From Diploscapter coronatus (lineage: Eukaryota > Nematoda > Chromadorea > Rhabditida > Rhabditidae), in assembly GCA_964036155.1 (NCBI GenBank), contig OZ038423.1:31945249-32009248 (forward strand): 64,000 nucleotides of DNA. Reading direction: 5' to 3'. Positions 62,701-64,000 of this stretch are shown here, piece by piece (within the stretch, counting starts at the first letter, position 1; each line of letters starts with the position of its first letter). The notes below the pieces were generated by a model that ran no database searches, was not told the origin of the DNA, and saw nothing but the letters and a program-made list of their open reading frames with translations. The translations under genes were made by a program, and so were the position numbers.

Positions 62701-63724
62701 CTTCTAGCCAGATGACCACAGTCAGCCAGAAACAGGCTCAGGTCGAGGAGGTAAGGGTCGATTTTGTCACAAATTCATGTTTCCCCACAGGAAGTTAGTA
62801 AATGTAGGATGAGGAAAGGAGCGACGAAGAGGAAAACGAATGAAAATAGCACGAAACACAAGATTATGAAGAGTAGATTACGATTTTTTACTGTGAATAA
62901 GCATGAGACTGATTTTCGAACTGGATTTTGCACAGTTGATTTTTAATAAAAATTAAAAATTGGTTATTGAAATTTCAATCAAAACCAACTCAATTTCAGA
63001 TCAGAACGAACGACGGCGATCCAGAACCATCATCGATCAATGTAAATGAAAACGCAAGGAGAACGTTCTGGTCTCAGCAAAGTCAGGCCCCTATGAGAAG
63101 GGTAGGGTTTTTCAGAAATATGAAAACTTGATTCAATTCTTGCATTCGATACGTTTGTTATAAGATGTTGACAAGGCATTATCTTAAACGGAAACGAATA
63201 CTTTTCGAGTCTTATACATCGAATTCAGAGAAAGTTTCTAAAAAGAAAGTTAATATTTAAAAAATTTTATCAAAGGGTTTTTGGAAACTAAGAAAAAATG
63301 CGACTATCTTTCAGACGGGCAACATTCCTCAGCCGTTCGACCACAGCACGGCGGGCCGAATCACGCAGGGCTTCTACCAGACCATGCCCAATTCGGCGAT
63401 GCGATCTGCGCCCGGTTACTCGGGATTCAGGTTGGGCCTTGGAAGGACTTAATTCCAACCTAGGACGATTTAGGCCAAAACTCATACCGAATTTTAATCT
63501 CTATCATATTCCCTTCACAATTTCGTGTATCTCTAATCTTGAATTGGCAAAAATGCTATCCATTTTTGATGAACTCATAGTATGTAAATTTCGCTCTTGA
63601 AAACAACTACTCCTCGTACATTTTTGAATCTGGCTCAAATACCTCTATAAGAAGTGTCTAGTTCAGGTACATCGAGGTGCCCGGTCAGAGACGTCGGACC
63701 CACAGCGAATGGAGCTTCATGTGA
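56735..63724 (+). CDS. Large orphan gene (or two genes), about 600-650 aa
   Basis: I do not recognise the family. Seventeen or so plus-strand exons chain in frame from MANNEPSLEAQQNLLDVV to HSEWSFM (TGA 63722-63724). The N-terminal half is globular and mixed-charge (TIFEGHAVSKSTFFTHRWIA, HVHLFEKDGKKYDGIYRSGE, DNDFYYGFMDDPKDLL, FRFRIVEVSDDLEKQ, YCFCVRGRPDPNFEGFFMTE). The C-terminal half is disordered, rich in Pro, Arg, Asn and Gln (QNQNRTWNPATTRRNEG, NQNNNNNTITSSS). No membrane span or catalytic motif is visible. The junction 58809|61011 is uncertain. Its donor is AA|GTAGGA directly inside an in-frame AAG-TAG, and its acceptor TTTCTAG lies 4 nt before an in-frame ATG (MAIWVIRSP). Hence the locus could be one gene with a 2.2-kb intron, or a ~330-aa gene ending at 58813 plus a second gene starting at 61015. 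The other exons use GT..CAG/TAG and keep phase. Confidence 0.65.
57309..57385. repeat. Family G hairpin, second copy
   Basis: AACAGACTTGCAAATTTTTC is inverted as TTTTTATTTGCAAGTCTGTT. Total about 77 bp, within an intron of the orphan gene. It is related to 37286-37376. Confidence 0.75.
58951..60981. mobile_element. About 2.03-kb nested fold-back element, non-autonomous
   Basis: Long inverted repeats. The outer left arm 58951-59440 matches the reverse complement of about 60490-60981. The inner left part 59340-59560 also matches the reverse complement of about 60054-60290, so the right side holds two direct copies. Termini are TTAAGAGTGAATGTCAG and CTGACATTTACTCTTAA. Shared blocks include CTGATTTACATATATATTGT, ACGCTGATTCTCGTGGTGC and CTACGACCACTTGCTATCAT. 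No open frame of 60 codons or more occurs inside. It fills nearly all of the 58810-61010 intron, ending 29 bp before the 3' splice acceptor. TTAA at both ends could be a target duplication or part of the repeat. Confidence 0.85.
61752..61876. repeat. Family A hairpin element, copy 7
   Basis: AGACTTCTCAAACTCGACCC and GGGTCGAGTTTTGAAGAGTC are near-perfect arms. The inner pair is ATAGCGTGTCGTATTGAG / CTCAATACGATACGCTAT. It is directly preceded by TTTGCAATTTC, so the element edge creates a TTTCAG acceptor-like site in an intron. Confidence 0.9.
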
Positions 63725-64000
63725 ACAGGTAAGCATTTTTAGATTGCGTAAATTTTCCTCTCAAGGCGAGATATATCGTGGGAGGAAAGTTTACGCAGCC
63801 AGATTTTAATAAGGACAATTTATAAAAGTAGTAGGCTAATGATTTATTTATTCTATTCTTGTTTACTACATTTTCTAGCATTTTGAAGATCGTGATATTT
63901 AAAAAGAAAAAAAACGATATAGATTTGATATGCTTCAAAATACTTATAAGGCGTTAATTCGAACTGGAATTTAGTGAGTTCCCCTTTCCTAGCGTTCATA
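63725..64000. other. 3' flank of the orphan gene
   Basis: The stop codon is followed at once by ACAG|GTAAGC, suggesting an intron in the 3' UTR. GCGAGATATATCGTGGGAGG lies about 40 nt further on. No further coding signal to the window edge. Confidence 0.4.

Overview
The window is eukaryotic nuclear DNA. It carries compact genes with many short introns, GC-richer exons in AT-rich introns, no bacterial operon structure and no long open frames. The gene set points to a nematode: acdh-11-like, sel-9/TMED2, tcer-1/TCERG1, rab-30, nmt-1, an OST-alpha-like transporter and a divergent serpentine receptor. Most introns end in TTTCAG. Strong 3' splice acceptors also sit a few bases before many start codons, as expected for spliced-leader trans-splicing. 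I cannot name the species.

Layout, left to right. 1-3.8 kb: no convincing gene. 3.8-7.0 kb (-): orphan Ser/Pro-rich disordered protein. 9.0-12.8 kb (-): N-myristoyltransferase, 10 exons in perfect frame. 14.2-21.0 kb (-): long coiled-coil protein with tandemly duplicated ~50-residue exons. 22.1-25.5 kb (-): DDX5/17-type DEAD-box helicase, divergent from 26.0-27.4 kb (+) sel-9/TMED2. 28.6-33.4 kb (-): acyl-CoA dehydrogenase of the ACDH-11/AidB group. 34.8-36.2 kb (-): RAB-30. 37.0-45.1 kb (-): TCERG1 with three WW and six FF domains. 45.75-46.07 kb (-): a tRNA-derived SINE next to a tRNA-like gene with an intron. 47.5-49.3 kb (-): serpentine-receptor-like gene in an AT-rich block. 51.2-53.4 kb (+): OST-alpha/Solute_trans_a transporter. 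54.0-55.5 kb (-): beta-1,3-glucuronyltransferase (B3GAT). 56.7-63.7 kb (+): large orphan gene, or two genes, interrupted by a 2-kb fold-back element.

Most genes are independent housekeeping functions: protein lipidation, secretory traffic (TMED2, RAB-30), RNA processing and transcription elongation (helicase, TCERG1), lipid metabolism (ACDH-11) and proteoglycan linker synthesis (B3GAT). I see no operon-like spacing.

The least ordinary feature is the repeat content. At least six families of short (about 80-180 bp) hairpin or inverted-repeat elements, plus several single hairpins, sit almost entirely in introns and intergenic DNA. The best family has eight to nine copies sharing the terminus AGACTTCTC..GAGAAGTCT. 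None encodes a transposase here, so they look like non-autonomous MITE-type elements that have colonised introns. The 2-kb fold-back at 58.95-60.98 kb is a larger, nested structure. Gene models were assembled by reading splice junctions by eye. Those whose exon lengths I summed to a whole reading frame (3.8 kb orphan, NMT, TMED2, RAB-30, OST-alpha, B3GAT, receptor) are the most secure in structure.
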